Shown here one piece after another: positions 14,757 to 25,466 of a stretch of 57,371 nucleotides of DNA. Each line of letters opens with the position of its first letter. Within the stretch, counting starts at the first letter, position 1. Source of the stretch: Alphaproteobacteria bacterium (lineage in GTDB: Bacteria > Pseudomonadota > Alphaproteobacteria > Geminicoccales > Geminicoccaceae); assembly GCA_027045875.1 (NCBI GenBank), contig JALUAG010000041.1, forward strand, positions 1-57,371. The letters run 5' to 3'. Made by a program: the position numbers and the translations under genes. Below the pieces are notes generated by a model that saw only the letters and a list, made by a program, of their open reading frames with translations, was not told the DNA's origin and did no database searches.

Positions 14757-15869
14757 CTAGACGTCGTTCCAGTCGAACAGGAGATCCCCTCCGGGCAGCG
14801 GCGCGAAGCAGGCCTCCACCGCCTCCCGCGGTACCGCCCGCGGATCGGGCCAGGTCCATTTCGGGTTCCTGTCCTTGTCCACCAGGAGCGCCCGCACGCC
14901 CTCCGCGAACTCCCGCCCCTCGAGGAACCGGTGCACGATCCGGTACTCGAGCGCCAGCGCCTGGGCGAAATCGGTGAGCGCCGCACCGCGCCGGAGCTGG
15001 GCGCAGGTGACGTGGAGGGAGAAGGGCGATTTCTCCGCGAGGAGCGCGAGCTGGCGGGCACCGAAGCCGCTTCCATCCGCCTCGAGGCGATCGAGAATCG
15101 CGAGCAGCTCCTCGCCCGCGAACAGGGCGTCGATGGTGGCACGCTCCTCTTGGAGGGGCGCCGGCACCGGCTCCGGCGTCTCCGAGAGATCGGCCAGCAG
15201 GCCCGCCAGCACGGCCTCCATCCGGCGGGCGGGCGCCGCCGCCAGCTCCTCCTCCAGGAGCGGCAGCCGTTCGGCCGGCAGATAGTGGGTGGCGATGCCC
15301 GCGTAGAGGCAGTCCGCGGCCTTCGCCCGCACGCCCGTGAGGCCGAGGTACATGCCGAGCTCCCCCGGCAGGCGGGGCAGGAACCAGGTCCCGCCGACGT
15401 CGGGAAAGAAGCCGATGCCGGTCTCCGGCATGGCGAAGAGGGTGTTCTCGGTCACGATGCGATGGCTGCCGTGGATCGAGATGCCCACCCCGCCCCCCAT
15501 GGTGATGCCGTCGCAGAGGGCGATGTAGGGCTTGGGGAAGTTCTTTATCCGCCAGTTCATGCGGTATTCGTCGCGGAAGAAGCCGCAGGCCGCCTCGATA
15601 CCCTCGCGGTCCCGGGTCTCGATCACGCGGCGGATGTCGCCACCGGCGCAGAAGGCGCGGCCGGGCACCGCCCGCACGAGCACCGCGGCGATACCGTCGT
15701 CCTCGCGCCAGGCGGCGAGGGCGCGGCTCAACGCCCGGACCATCTCCCGTGTGAGGGCGTTCAGGGCGCGCTGGCGGTCCAGCACGACGACGCCGAGGGC
15801 GCCCCGGCGTTCGATGCGGATGTCGGCGGTTTCGGTCATCTCCCTTTCCGTGTCGGTGTCGGCGGTCAT
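14757..15869 (-). CDS. 3-hydroxyisobutyryl-CoA hydrolase (enoyl-CoA hydratase/isomerase family)
   Basis: A 370-residue crotonase-fold thioesterase freeing 3-hydroxyisobutyrate from CoA in valine degradation. The oxyanion-hole segments [12 protein letters not shown] and [12 protein letters not shown] and the catalytic acids in [18 protein letters not shown] match the hydrolase branch rather than hydratases, as does the long C-terminal part ending [12 protein letters not shown]. The ATG at 15869 overlaps the upstream stop as ATGA; an in-frame ATG at 15839 (360 residues) has a GGGAG immediately before it and is an alternative start. Located between acyl-CoA dehydrogenase and mmsB. Confidence 0.88.
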   Translation of the reverse strand: MTADTDTEREMTETADIRIERRGALGVVVLDRQRALNALTREMVRALSRALAAWREDDGIAAVLVRAVPGRAFCAGGDIRRVIETRDREGIEAACGFFRDEYRMNWRIKNFPKPYIALCDGITMGGGVGISIHGSHRIVTENTLFAMPETGIGFFPDVGGTWFLPRLPGELGMYLGLTGVRAKAADCLYAGIATHYLPAERLPLLEEELAAAPARRMEAVLAGLLADLSETPEPVPAPLQEERATIDALFAGEELLAILDRLEADGSGFGARQLALLAEKSPFSLHVTCAQLRRGAALTDFAQALALEYRIVHRFLEGREFAEGVRALLVDKDRNPKWTWPDPRAVPREAVEACFAPLPGGDLLFDWNDV

Positions 15870-17008
15870 GCGCGGTCCAGCAGATGGCGGGCGACGATCA
15901 CCCGCATGATCTCGTTGGTGCCCTCGAGGATGCGGTGGACGCGGAGATCGCGCAGCAGCCGCTCGATCCCGTATTCGCGGATGTAGCCGTAGCCGCCGTG
16001 GAGCTGGAGCGCGTCGTCGACGACGCGGTAGCAGACGTCGGTGGCAAAGCGCTTGGCCATGGCGCAGGCGGCCGTGGCGTCGGCGGCGCCGCGATCGAGG
16101 CGCTCGGCCGCCCGCCACACCAGGAGGCGCGCCGCCTCGAGTTCGGTGGCCATGTCCGCGAGTCGGAAACGGGTGGCCTGGAAGTCGGCGATGCGCTGTC
16201 CGAACTGCCGGCGTTCGCGGACGTACTCGAGCGCCCGCTCGAGCGCGGCGCGGGCGGCACCGAGGGAGCAGGCGGCGATGTTGACCCGGCCGCCGTCGAG
16301 GGCCTGCATGGCGATGCGGAACCCCTGCCCCTCCTCGCCGAGCCGGTTCGCCACCGGCACCCGGCAGTCGTCGAACAGCACCTGCGAGGTGGGCTGGGAG
16401 TGCCAGCCCATCTTCCTCTCCTGGGCGCCGAAGGAGAGGCCCGGCGTGTCCCGTTCCACCACGAGGGCGCTGATCCCCCGCGGCCCCTCGCCGCCGGTGC
16501 GGCACATGACGACGTAGACGTCGCTGCGGCCGCCGCCCGAGATGAACGCCTTGGTGCCGTTGAGCACGTAATGATCGCCCTCGCGCCGGGCGCTGGTGCG
16601 CAGACTGGCGGCGTCCGAACCGGAACCCGGCTCGGTCAGGCAGTAGCTCGCGAACTTGTCCATGGTCACGAGCTCGGGCAGCCAGCGATGCCGCTGCGCC
16701 TCGTCGCCGAAGCGGTCGATCATCCAGGCGACCATGTTGTGGATCGAGATGTAGGCGGCGGTGGAGGGGCAGGCGGTCGCCAGCTCCTCGAACAGCACCG
16801 CCGCGTCCAGCCGGCCGAGGCCGCTGCCGCCCACGTCCTCGCCCACGTAGATGCCGGCGAACCCCAGGGAGGCCGCTTCCCGCAGCACCTCTTCGGGGAA
16901 GATGTGCTCCTCGTCCCAGCGCTCGGCCTCGGGCGCCATGCGCTCGCGGGCGAACTGCTGCGCCGCCGCCCGCAGCGCCTCGCGATCCTCGTCGAGTTCG
17001 AACTGCAC
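15866..17008 (-). CDS. Acyl-CoA dehydrogenase, probable isobutyryl-CoA dehydrogenase
   Basis: A 380-residue FAD-dependent dehydrogenase, likely acting on isobutyryl-CoA in valine catabolism. Motifs: [14 protein letters not shown] (flavin/substrate contact), [36 protein letters not shown], and LEGTNEIMR with the catalytic glutamate. The GTG at 17008 is chosen because GGGGAG lies six bases before it and the product begins [13 protein letters not shown] as in relatives; a longer reading from TTG at 17065 has no ribosome site. It heads the operon with the hydrolase and mmsB. Substrate is inferred from those partners. Confidence 0.9.
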   Translation of the reverse strand: MQFELDEDREALRAAAQQFARERMAPEAERWDEEHIFPEEVLREAASLGFAGIYVGEDVGGSGLGRLDAAVLFEELATACPSTAAYISIHNMVAWMIDRFGDEAQRHRWLPELVTMDKFASYCLTEPGSGSDAASLRTSARREGDHYVLNGTKAFISGGGRSDVYVVMCRTGGEGPRGISALVVERDTPGLSFGAQERKMGWHSQPTSQVLFDDCRVPVANRLGEEGQGFRIAMQALDGGRVNIAACSLGAARAALERALEYVRERRQFGQRIADFQATRFRLADMATELEAARLLVWRAAERLDRGAADATAACAMAKRFATDVCYRVVDDALQLHGGYGYIREYGIERLLRDLRVHRILEGTNEIMRVIVARHLLDRA

Positions 17009-17093
17009 CGGCCACTCCCCGCGTTGCACCGCCGCCGAGGTACCGGGGCCCTTGGTCCCCGTCAATGCGACGGGAAGGACCGGCGACCGAAGC

Positions 17094-18353
<1,260 letters not shown>

Positions 18354-19022
18354 GTGCGCGAGGCGACGGGACGCGGGAAGAGTGTCGGGCAGGCATGGGC
18401 GGCGCTGGCGCTGCTCATTCTGCTGCTGGCGCTCGCCCTTCTCGCCTACCGTCTCGACCTGCGTCCCGAGACGGTGGAGCGCGTCATCCGCGACCTCGGC
18501 GCCTGGGGCGTGCTCGCCTCCGTCGCCCTCATGGTGCTGCACAGCTTCCTGCCCTTCCCTGCGGAGCTCCTGGCCTTCGCGAACGGCATGGTCTACGGCC
18601 CCGTCTGGGGCACGGTGGTGACCTGGGTCGGCGCCATGCTGGGCGCCCTCGTGGCCTTCGCCCTCGCCCGCCGTGCCGGCCGGCCGCTGGTGGAGCGGTT
18701 CGTCGAGCGCCGCCATCTCGAACGGCTCGACCGGCGCATCGCTGCCGGCAGCGTGCCCGTGCTGCTGCTGGTGCGGCTGCTGCCGGTGGTCTCCTTCAAT
18801 CTCGTCAACTACGGGGCGGGACTCACCCGCGTGCCGCTCTGGACCTTCCTCTGGACGACGGGACTCGGCATCCTGCCGCCGATCGTCGCCATGGTGGCGA
18901 TGGGCGATCATCTGGAACATCTGACGGGCTGGATGTGGGGCGCCATCCTCGCCGCCTTCCTGGTCCTGTCCGCGATCTGGTGGCGGTTCCGCGGCCGCGT
19001 CGCCGCGGACGATCGGACCTGA
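18354..19022 (+). CDS. TVP38/TMEM64 family (DedA-like) membrane protein
   Basis: A 222-residue inner-membrane protein of the SNARE-associated/DedA superfamily, now connected with lipid flipping in several organisms. Hydrophobic helices run at about 15-33, 48-66, 78-100, 133-150, 155-178 and 195-212. The signature region FLPFPAELLAFANGMVYGP and the re-entrant-type GTVVTWVGAMLGALVAFALA are present, as is VRLLPVVSFNLVNYGAGL with the conserved arginine and Asn. Start is GTG at 18354 after GAGGAG. It stands as a single gene diverging from hemB; the exact substrate is unknown. Confidence 0.85.
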   Translation: MREATGRGKSVGQAWAALALLILLLALALLAYRLDLRPETVERVIRDLGAWGVLASVALMVLHSFLPFPAELLAFANGMVYGPVWGTVVTWVGAMLGALVAFALARRAGRPLVERFVERRHLERLDRRIAAGSVPVLLLVRLLPVVSFNLVNYGAGLTRVPLWTFLWTTGLGILPPIVAMVAMGDHLEHLTGWMWGAILAAFLVLSAIWWRFRGRVAADDRT

Positions 19023-19097
19023 CGGCGAAGTGGCGCCTCCCGTCGCCGCCTGCTAGAAGGTCGCCGATCGCGCAGGAGCCGAGGGCAGCCCGTCTCG

Positions 19098-20096
19098 ATG
19101 TCCGACCCCATCGTCGAAATCCGCGAGGTTTCCCGGACCTTCGTGCGCGATCTCGATCTCTCCGAGCGGATCGCCAACCTCCTGGGCGCGCGCTACCGCC
19201 CCACCGTGGTGCGGGCGGTGGACGGTGTCAGCCTGTCGGTGATGCCCGGCGAGGTAGTGGGCCTCGTCGGGGAATCGGGCTGCGGCAAGTCGACCCTCGG
19301 GCGGATGGTGGCCGGTGTGCTCGAGCCTACTGCCGGCGAGGTGCTGTTCCGCGGCCGCCGGCACGACGATTCGAACCGTGCGGCGCGGCGCGAGACCGCC
19401 CTCAAGGTGCAGATGATCTTCCAGGATCCCTTCGCCTCCCTCAACCCGCGGCTGCGGGTGGCGGAGATCATCGGCGAGGCGCCCCTCTATCACGGGCTGG
19501 TCTCGCGCGCCGAGATCGCCGACCGGGTGGCCGAGCTCATGCAGCGGGTAGGCCTCGATCCGGCCTACGCGCGCCGCTATCCGCACCAGTTCTCGGGCGG
19601 TCAGCGCCAGCGCATCGGCATCGCCCGCGCGCTCGCCGTGGAGCCCGAGTTCCTCGTCTGCGACGAGGCCATCGCCGCCCTCGACGTCTCCATCCAGGCC
19701 CAGATCCTCAACCTGTTCATGGAGCTCCGGCGCGATCTCGGCCTCACCTATCTCTTCATCAGCCACGATCTCGGGGTGGTGGAGCACATCTCGGACCGCA
19801 TCGCCATCATGTATCTCGGGCGTCTCGTCGAGCTCGCCGCCACCGAGGAGCTCTACCGCCATCCCGCCCATCCCTACAGCCGCGCGCTGCTCGAGGACGT
19901 GCCGCGGCTGGATGCCGGCCGCCGCCGCTTCCGCCCCATCCAGGGAGAGATCCCCTCGCCCGTCGATCCCCCGCCGGGCTGCCATTTCCACCCGCGCTGC
20001 CCGCTGGCCTTCGCCCGCTGCCGCGAGGAGGTGCCGGCGCTCAGGGAGATCGCGCCCGGGCATTTGTCGGCCTGCCATCTGCACGATGCCGCCTGA
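19098..20096 (+). CDS. ABC transporter ATP-binding protein, oligopeptide/dipeptide (DppF/OppF) type
   Basis: A 332-residue ATPase of the peptide/nickel importer class. Walker [10 protein letters not shown] (about residue 57), Q-loop [10 protein letters not shown], signature [15 protein letters not shown], and switch histidine in FISHDLGVV are intact. Walker B continues as [15 protein letters not shown], where most relatives have DEPVSALDVS, so the catalytic Glu is kept but the next residues differ. The C-terminal oligo_HPY domain has [17 protein letters not shown], with Cys residues that can bind an Fe-S cluster. No permease, binding protein or DppD partner is adjacent, so it must work with components encoded elsewhere. 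Confidence 0.9.
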   Translation: MSDPIVEIREVSRTFVRDLDLSERIANLLGARYRPTVVRAVDGVSLSVMPGEVVGLVGESGCGKSTLGRMVAGVLEPTAGEVLFRGRRHDDSNRAARRETALKVQMIFQDPFASLNPRLRVAEIIGEAPLYHGLVSRAEIADRVAELMQRVGLDPAYARRYPHQFSGGQRQRIGIARALAVEPEFLVCDEAIAALDVSIQAQILNLFMELRRDLGLTYLFISHDLGVVEHISDRIAIMYLGRLVELAATEELYRHPAHPYSRALLEDVPRLDAGRRRFRPIQGEIPSPVDPPPGCHFHPRCPLAFARCREEVPALREIAPGHLSACHLHDAA

Positions 20097-20207
20097 GGCG
20101 GTACCGCCGATGGCCCTCGATCCCGGCGCCGCTTTGGCCCATATTGGAGCGCCGACGGACCGGCGCCGCCGGTTCGCCGACCCTTCCGCGTGGAGGCCGC
20201 CCGAAGC

Positions 20208-20945
20208 GTGACCGTCACCGCGCCGCACGTGTTCTTCATCACCCCGCCGGCTCCCTGTCCCTACCTTCCCGGACGCATGGAGCGGCGGGTGGTGGCCTGC
20301 CTCGACGAACTGCCGGCTTCGGCCTTCGACACCCTGACCGCGGCCGGCTTCCGCCGCAGCCAGCGCTTCGTCTACAAGCCGAGCTGCCTCGGCTGCCAGG
20401 CCTGCGTCTCGGTGCGGATCCTGGTCGAGCGTTTCGTCTGGAGCCGCAGCTTCCGCAAGATCCACGCCCGCAACCGCGATCTGGTGGCGACCGAGAAGGC
20501 GCCGCTGGCCACCGAGGAGCAGTATCGCCTGTTCGCCCGCTATCTCGATCACCGCCACACCGAGGGCGGCATGCAGGGCATGCGGTTCGAGGAATACCGG
20601 GAGATGGTGGAGGACGGCACCGCCGGCACGCGGCTGATCGAGTTCCGCGACGGTGACCGCCGGCTGCTCGGCGTGTCCCTCACCGATCGCGTGGCGGACG
20701 GGCTGTCCGGGGTCTACAAGTTCTTCGAACCCGCGGAGGGGCGGCGCAGCCTCGGCACCGAGATCGTGCTCTGGCACGTGCTGCGCGCCCGCGCGCTGGG
20801 GCTGCCCCACGTCTATCTCGGCTACTGGATCGCCGGCTGCCGCAAGATGGCCTACAAGTCGCGCTTCGCCCCCCTCGAGTGCCTCGAGGGTGCGAGCTGG
20901 GTGCCCTTCCCGCCGGAGACGGAGGCGACGACCGACACCCCTTGA
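20208..20945 (+). CDS. bpt: Arginyl/leucyl-tRNA--protein transferase (Bpt type)
   Basis: A 245-residue N-end-rule transferase, adding leucine (Bpt) or arginine (Ate) from tRNA to N-terminal Asp/Glu and so marking proteins for ClpS/ClpAP. The N-domain has TPPAPCPYLPGR and VYKPSCLGCQACVSVRI, the cysteines that bind a metal cluster; the C-domain has GVSLTDRVADGLSGVYKFF and YLGYWIAGCRKMAYK. Start is taken as GTG 20208, giving VTVTAPHVFF; a GTG at 20190 would add six residues. It lies in a monocistronic position between an ABC ATPase and a TRAP gene. A bacterial protein of this length is more likely Bpt. Confidence 0.88.
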   Translation: MTVTAPHVFFITPPAPCPYLPGRMERRVVACLDELPASAFDTLTAAGFRRSQRFVYKPSCLGCQACVSVRILVERFVWSRSFRKIHARNRDLVATEKAPLATEEQYRLFARYLDHRHTEGGMQGMRFEEYREMVEDGTAGTRLIEFRDGDRRLLGVSLTDRVADGLSGVYKFFEPAEGRRSLGTEIVLWHVLRARALGLPHVYLGYWIAGCRKMAYKSRFAPLECLEGASWVPFPPETEATTDTP

Positions 20946-21048
20946 TTCGCGACCCGCATTTCACGAGGGTGCGGGCGAACCGAGGCGGCGACCGCCGCGG
21001 GGCCGGCGGTCGGCCACGCCGCCTCCCAGCGAAACGAGGGAGTGCACG

Positions 21049-22176
21049 ATGAAGAACGTCAAGCGCCGCGATTTCGTCACCGGAGCGGCCGCGGCGGGTG
21101 CCACCGGCGCCCTCGCCGCCGCCTCAAGCTTCCCCAAGCCGGCGATCGCCCAGGGCACCTTCAAATGGCGGATGGTCACCACCTGGCCCAAGAACTTCCC
21201 GGGCCTCGGCACCGGCGCCAACCTGCTGGCCAAGATGATCGGCGAGATGTCGGAGGGCCGCCTCGAGGTCGAGGTGTACGGCGCCGGCGAGATCGTGCCC
21301 GCCTTCGAGAGCATGGACGCGGTCTCGAGCGGCACGGTGGAGATGGGCCACGGCGCCCCCTACTACTGGAAGGGTAAGGTGCCGGCCTCCCAGTTCATCG
21401 CATCATTGCCCTTCGGCCTCACGGCCCAGGAGCAGAACGCCTGGTTCTACTACGGCGGCGGCCAGGAGCTGGCCGACAAGGTGTACGCCGAGATGGGGAC
21501 CAAGTTCTTCCCCTCCGGCAACACCGGCGTCCAGATGGGCGGCTGGTTCAACAAGGAGATCAACAGCCTCGACGACTACAACGGGCTCAAGATGCGGATC
21601 CCCGGCCTCGGCGGCGAGGTGGTCAAGGCGGCCGGCGGCATCGTCGTCAATCTGCCGGGCGGCGAGATCCCGCCGGCCCTGCAGTCGGGAGCCATCGACG
21701 CCACCGAATGGGTGGGTCCCTACAACGATCTCGCCTTCGGCCTCTACAAGTCGGCCAAGTTCTACTACTACCCGGGCTGGCACGAACCGGCGACGGTGCT
21801 CGACTGCTTCGTCAACATGAAGGCCTGGGAGAGCCTGCCGGCCGATCTCCAGGCCGTCGTCGAGGGCGCCAACCGGGCCGTCAACCTCGCCGTGCTGAGC
21901 GAGTTCCAGGCCCGCAACAACGACAGTCTCGACGTGCTGATCAACGAACACGGGGTGGTGCTCAAGAAGTTCCCCGACGAGGTGCTGAACGGTCTCGGCG
22001 GGCTCGCCGGACAGGTGCTGACGGAGCTCGCCGACCAGGACCCGATGTCGCGCGAGGTCCTGGACAGCATCCTCGATTTCCGGCGCAAGCTGATCGCCTG
22101 GACCAAGGTCTCCGAGCAGTCCTACATGACGGCGCGCCTGCTGCCCTTCGAATACGCCAAGCCCAGCCGGGGCTGA
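21049..22176 (+). CDS. TRAP transporter substrate-binding protein (DctP family, TakP-like)
   Basis: A 375-residue periplasmic binding protein delivering an organic acid to a TRAP membrane complex. It carries a twin-arginine export signal (KRRDFVTGAAAAG, ending near AIAQG). The mature part starts FKWRMVTTWPKNFPGLGTGA and contains the TRAP signature MRIPGLGGEVVKAAGG with the ligand-pairing arginine. Sequence style resembles TakP-type 2-oxo-acid binders, but the ligand is not fixed by what is visible. The permease genes lie immediately downstream on the opposite strand. A strong terminator follows 22 bp after the stop. Confidence 0.88.
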   Translation: MKNVKRRDFVTGAAAAGATGALAAASSFPKPAIAQGTFKWRMVTTWPKNFPGLGTGANLLAKMIGEMSEGRLEVEVYGAGEIVPAFESMDAVSSGTVEMGHGAPYYWKGKVPASQFIASLPFGLTAQEQNAWFYYGGGQELADKVYAEMGTKFFPSGNTGVQMGGWFNKEINSLDDYNGLKMRIPGLGGEVVKAAGGIVVNLPGGEIPPALQSGAIDATEWVGPYNDLAFGLYKSAKFYYYPGWHEPATVLDCFVNMKAWESLPADLQAVVEGANRAVNLAVLSEFQARNNDSLDVLINEHGVVLKKFPDEVLNGLGGLAGQVLTELADQDPMSREVLDSILDFRRKLIAWTKVSEQSYMTARLLPFEYAKPSRG

Positions 22177-22198
22177 GGCGCCGGCATCCGGTCGGTGG

Positions 22199-22224
22199 AA
22201 GGCGGCCCTCCGGGGCCGCCTTTT
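22199..22224 (+). terminator. Rho-independent terminator after the TRAP binding-protein gene
   Basis: AAGGCGGCCC (22199-22208), loop tccg, GGGCCGCCTT (22213-22222) form a perfect 10-bp stem followed by a TTTT run. It ends the plus-strand binding-protein transcript and stands between the convergent permease operon. This is the clearest intrinsic terminator in the window. Confidence 0.88.
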
Positions 22225-22234
22225 CCGTCCGCGC

Positions 22235-23614
22235 TCAGTCGAACAGCAGGTCCGGCAGCCAGGTGACGAGCCCCGGAAAGGCGGCGATCACCGCGAGGCC
22301 CGCGAGCTGCAGCACGACGAAGGGGATGATGCCCCGGTAGATGTCCATGGTGGTCACCGATCGCGGCGCCACCCCGCGCAGATAGAAGAGGGCGAAGCCG
22401 AAGGGCGGCGTGAGGAAGCTCGTCTGCAGGTTGATGGCGATCATCACCCCGAGCCAGACCGGATCGAGATCCATCATCAGCAGCACCGGCCCGACGATGG
22501 GCACGACCACGAACACGATCTCGATGAAGTCGAGGAAGAAGCCGAGCACGAACATCAGCGCCATGACCAGGAACATGGCGCCGAAGGCACCGCCCGGCAT
22601 GTTGTGCAGCACGTCGGTGACGATCCGCTCGCCGCCCAGGCCGCGGAAGGTGAGCGAGAACACCGAGGCGCCGAGCAGGATGACGAACACCATGGAGCTG
22701 ACCATGGTGGTCTGGCGCATGACCTCGCGCAGGATCCGGAGGTCGAGCTGGCGCCGCATGAGCGCCAGCAGCATGGCGCCGACGCTGCCGACGGCGGCGG
22801 ATTCGGTGGGCGTCGCGATGCCCAGCAGAATGGAGCCCAGCACGGCGACGATCAGCAGCGCCGCCGGCACCAGCGCCACCATCACCTGGCGGGCCAGCCC
22901 GTCGCGCGTCTCGCCGGCGACAACGAGGGCCGGCGCCGCCTGCGGGCGGAAGAAGGCGACCGCCGCCTCGTAGACGAGATAGAGGCCCACCAGCACGAGC
23001 CCCGGCAGCATCGCGCCGGCGAAGAGGTCCACCACCGAGACCGGCTCCGGGGCGAAGTTGCCGAGGGCGAGCTGGGCCTGGGTGTTGGCCCCCTGCAGGA
23101 TGTCGCCGAGGATGACGAGGACGATGGACGGCGGGATGATCTGGCCCAAGGTGCCGGAGGCGCAGATGGTGCCGCAGGCGAGCTTCGGATCGTAGCCGGC
23201 CTTGAGCATGGTGGGCAGGGACAGCAGCCCCATGGTCACCACCGTGGCACCGACGATGCCGGTGGAGGCGGCGAGCAGCATGCCGACGACGGTCACCGAA
23301 TAGGCGAGCCCGCCGCGGAGGGTGCCGAACAGGAGGCCCATGGTCTCGAGGAGCTGCTCGGCGATCTTCGAGCGCTCCAGCATCACCCCCATGAAGACGA
23401 ACAGGGGCACGGCCACCAGCACCTCGTTGACCATCACCCCGAAGTAGCGCGACGGCAGCCCGCCCAGGAGCCGCATGTCGAACACGTCCAGGCCCCAGCC
23501 GATGGCGGCGAAGGCGAGCGCCGTGCCGGCCAGCGAGAAGGCCACCGGAAAGCCCAGCAGCAGCACGCCGCAGGTGGCGACGAACATGAGGAGGCTCAGG
23601 ATCTCCCCGGTCAT
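22235..23614 (-). CDS. TRAP transporter large permease subunit (DctM family)
   Basis: A 459-residue membrane protein with about twelve to fourteen hydrophobic helices that carries substrate and sodium across the inner membrane. Typical DctM motifs: AVPLFVFMGVMLERSKIAEQ, GGLAYSVTVVGMLLAASTGIVGA, GTLGQIIPPSIVLVILG, GIATPTESAAVGS and LNLQTSFLTPPFGFALFYLRG. Its ATG overlaps the stop of the small subunit as ATGA. Likely partner is the binding protein encoded just beyond the terminator on the other strand. Confidence 0.93.
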   Translation of the reverse strand: MTGEILSLLMFVATCGVLLLGFPVAFSLAGTALAFAAIGWGLDVFDMRLLGGLPSRYFGVMVNEVLVAVPLFVFMGVMLERSKIAEQLLETMGLLFGTLRGGLAYSVTVVGMLLAASTGIVGATVVTMGLLSLPTMLKAGYDPKLACGTICASGTLGQIIPPSIVLVILGDILQGANTQAQLALGNFAPEPVSVVDLFAGAMLPGLVLVGLYLVYEAAVAFFRPQAAPALVVAGETRDGLARQVMVALVPAALLIVAVLGSILLGIATPTESAAVGSVGAMLLALMRRQLDLRILREVMRQTTMVSSMVFVILLGASVFSLTFRGLGGERIVTDVLHNMPGGAFGAMFLVMALMFVLGFFLDFIEIVFVVVPIVGPVLLMMDLDPVWLGVMIAINLQTSFLTPPFGFALFYLRGVAPRSVTTMDIYRGIIPFVVLQLAGLAVIAAFPGLVTWLPDLLFD

Positions 23615-24156
23615 CGGGCGTCCGCCGCGTCCTGGGCGGTCAGGAGCTCGGGGCGTCCGCGCAGCGCCAGCAGGGCCTTGGCCGCCAGCGACAGCCCCTG
23701 CAGCCCGACCAGGACCGCGAACAGGAGGATGGCGGTCTTGAGCAGGAACAGGCCCGGCAGCCCGCCCGCCTCGCGGGACTCCTCGAGCTTGCTCCAGGAT
23801 TCCGCGACATAGGGCCAGCTCACGTAGAAGATCACGAGAACCAGCGGCATCAACAGCAGCAGCGAGCCCAGGAAATCGACCCAGGCCTTGTAGCGGATCC
23901 CCGCCGGCCGGTAGAAGACGTCGACCCGCACATGGCCGTTGTGCAGCAGCGTGTAGCCGGCGCCCAGCATGAACACGAGGCCATGCATCCAGACGTAGGT
24001 CTCCTGGACCCAGACCAGCCCCCAGTTGAAGCCGTAGCGCATCACCGCCACGGTGAAGGTGACCAGCACCATGGCGAGGGTGAGCCAGGAGACCGCCCGC
24101 CCCACCGCCTCGTTGAGACGGTCCACGGTCCGGGCGAAGGCTTCGAGCTTGTCCAT
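23611..24156 (-). CDS. TRAP transporter small permease subunit (DctQ family)
   Basis: A 181-residue four-helix membrane protein pairing with the large subunit. The conserved DctQ pattern is visible: helix one WLTLAMVLVTFTVAVMRYGF, then WVQETYVWMHGLVFMLGAGY, then HVRVDVFYR, and two more helices (LLLLMPLVLVIFYVSW; LLKTAILLFAVLVGLQGLSL). The ATG at 24156 is preferred over one at 24162 because of better spacing to AGGG. First gene of the permease operon; 186 bp separate it from the divergent AcuI-type gene. Confidence 0.88.
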   Translation of the reverse strand: MDKLEAFARTVDRLNEAVGRAVSWLTLAMVLVTFTVAVMRYGFNWGLVWVQETYVWMHGLVFMLGAGYTLLHNGHVRVDVFYRPAGIRYKAWVDFLGSLLLLMPLVLVIFYVSWPYVAESWSKLEESREAGGLPGLFLLKTAILLFAVLVGLQGLSLAAKALLALRGRPELLTAQDAADAR

Positions 24157-24342
24157 GGGCATGCCCTGTTCTATGGCCCCCGACGGCGGCGATCGCTGTC
24201 GCGGCCCCTGCTTACACGGCGCCGCGCGGACTGGCCAGACGGGGGGCTGCGCGCCTCGGTCGCGGTTCACCGGCGGCCGCTCCGGTCCCATCTGCGGCCG
24301 GTCGGGAACGGATCGCACGACACAGCGGAAACGGGAGGAAGG

Positions 24343-25344
24343 ATGGGCGAGACCTTCAGGGCGCTGGTGCTCGATCGTGAGGACGGCGGAATCGCATGGC
24401 GTATCGAGGCGTTGCCGGTCACGGCGCTGCCGGAGGGTGAGGTGCTGGTGGAGATCGCCTACTCCTCCCTCAACTACAAGGACGGGCTGGCGATCACCGG
24501 CGCCGGCAAGATCATCCGCGAGTTTCCCTTCGTCCCCGGCATCGACTTCGCGGGTCGTGTGCGGGAATCCGCCTCGCCGGACTACCGGCCGGGCGATCCC
24601 GTGGTGCTCACCGGCTGGGGGGTGGGCGAGCGCCACTGGGGCGGCCTCGCGGAACTCGCCCGGGTGCCGGCGGAATGGCTCGTGCCGCTGCCGGAGGGGC
24701 TCGGCCTCCGCCAAGCCATGACCATCGGCACCGCCGGCTTCACCGCCATGCTGTGTGTGATGGCCCTCGCCGAGCAGGGCGTCGAACCCGGAGCGGGCGA
24801 CGTCCTCGTCACCGGCGCGGGTGGCGGCGTCGGCTCGATCGCCACCGCCCTCCTGGCGCGGCGCGGCCATCGGGTGGTGGCGGTGACCGGGCGGTCGGAA
24901 CTCGGCCACTATCTCCGCGCCCTCGGCGCCGCCGAGGTGATCCCGCGGCAGGAGGTGCTGGAGGCCGGCAAGGCCCCCCTCGCCTCGCAGCGCTGGGCCG
25001 GGGCCGTGGATACGGTGGGCGGGGCGATGCTGGCCTCACTCCTCAAGGCGCTGCGCTACGGCGGCACCGCCACCGCCTGCGGGCTGGCCGGCGGCGCCGA
25101 ACTCCACACCACCGTCTTCCCCTTCATCCTGCGGGGGGTGAAGTTGATCGGCATCGACTCGGTGTACTGTCCGCGGCCGCGACGGCTCGAAGCCTGGAAA
25201 ACCCTGGCGCGCGAACTCGATCCGGCGCTACTCGATCAAATCACCACCGTGGTCCCGCTCGAGAAGGCGGCCGAAATCGCACGAGGATTTCTCGAGGGCA
25301 AGATCCGGGGCCGCGTGGTGGTGGCGATCGGCGAGGAAAACTGA
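24343..25344 (+). CDS. acuI: Acrylyl-CoA reductase / quinone oxidoreductase-like MDR protein (AcuI/YhdH family)
   Basis: A 333-residue zinc-free medium-chain dehydrogenase/reductase. AcuI reduces acryloyl-CoA to propionyl-CoA with NADPH. Family marks: SSLNYKDGLAITGAGKI, PFVPGIDFAGRV, GWGVGERHWGGLAELA, TIGTAGFTAMLC, the cofactor loop TGAGGGVGSIA, and IGIDSVYCPRPRR near the C-terminus. GGGAGGAAGG lies before the ATG. It is a single gene, divergent from a TRAP permease operon; whether it handles acrylate from DMSP or 3-hydroxypropionate, or general quinones, cannot be told here. Confidence 0.85.
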   Translation: MGETFRALVLDREDGGIAWRIEALPVTALPEGEVLVEIAYSSLNYKDGLAITGAGKIIREFPFVPGIDFAGRVRESASPDYRPGDPVVLTGWGVGERHWGGLAELARVPAEWLVPLPEGLGLRQAMTIGTAGFTAMLCVMALAEQGVEPGAGDVLVTGAGGGVGSIATALLARRGHRVVAVTGRSELGHYLRALGAAEVIPRQEVLEAGKAPLASQRWAGAVDTVGGAMLASLLKALRYGGTATACGLAGGAELHTTVFPFILRGVKLIGIDSVYCPRPRRLEAWKTLARELDPALLDQITTVVPLEKAAEIARGFLEGKIRGRVVVAIGEEN

Positions 25345-25366
25345 GTATTCGATCCGCGAACTTCCG

Positions 25367-25394
25367 TTGCAAGGCCGCGGCGACGTGGTATAAG
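25367..25394 (+). promoter_or_regulatory. Promoter of the aroQ-accBC-aat operon
   Basis: TTGCAA (25367-25372) and TATAAG (25389-25394) are 16 bases apart, about 70 bases before the aroQ ATG. This is the only good sigma-70-like pair in the 122-bp gap. The assignment is by motif match alone. Confidence 0.6.
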
Positions 25395-25466
25395 CGCGCC
25401 GATCCTTCGACCGGCGGTGGCGGGAGGCGTCGCCTCGCGTTTCCATCCCGTCGCCCGCAGTGAGCC

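Noticed and set aside
17009-17065. Extended N-terminus of the acyl-CoA dehydrogenase from TTG
   Set aside because: No ribosome site before the TTG; GTG 17008 has GGGGAG at good spacing and gives the family N-terminus.
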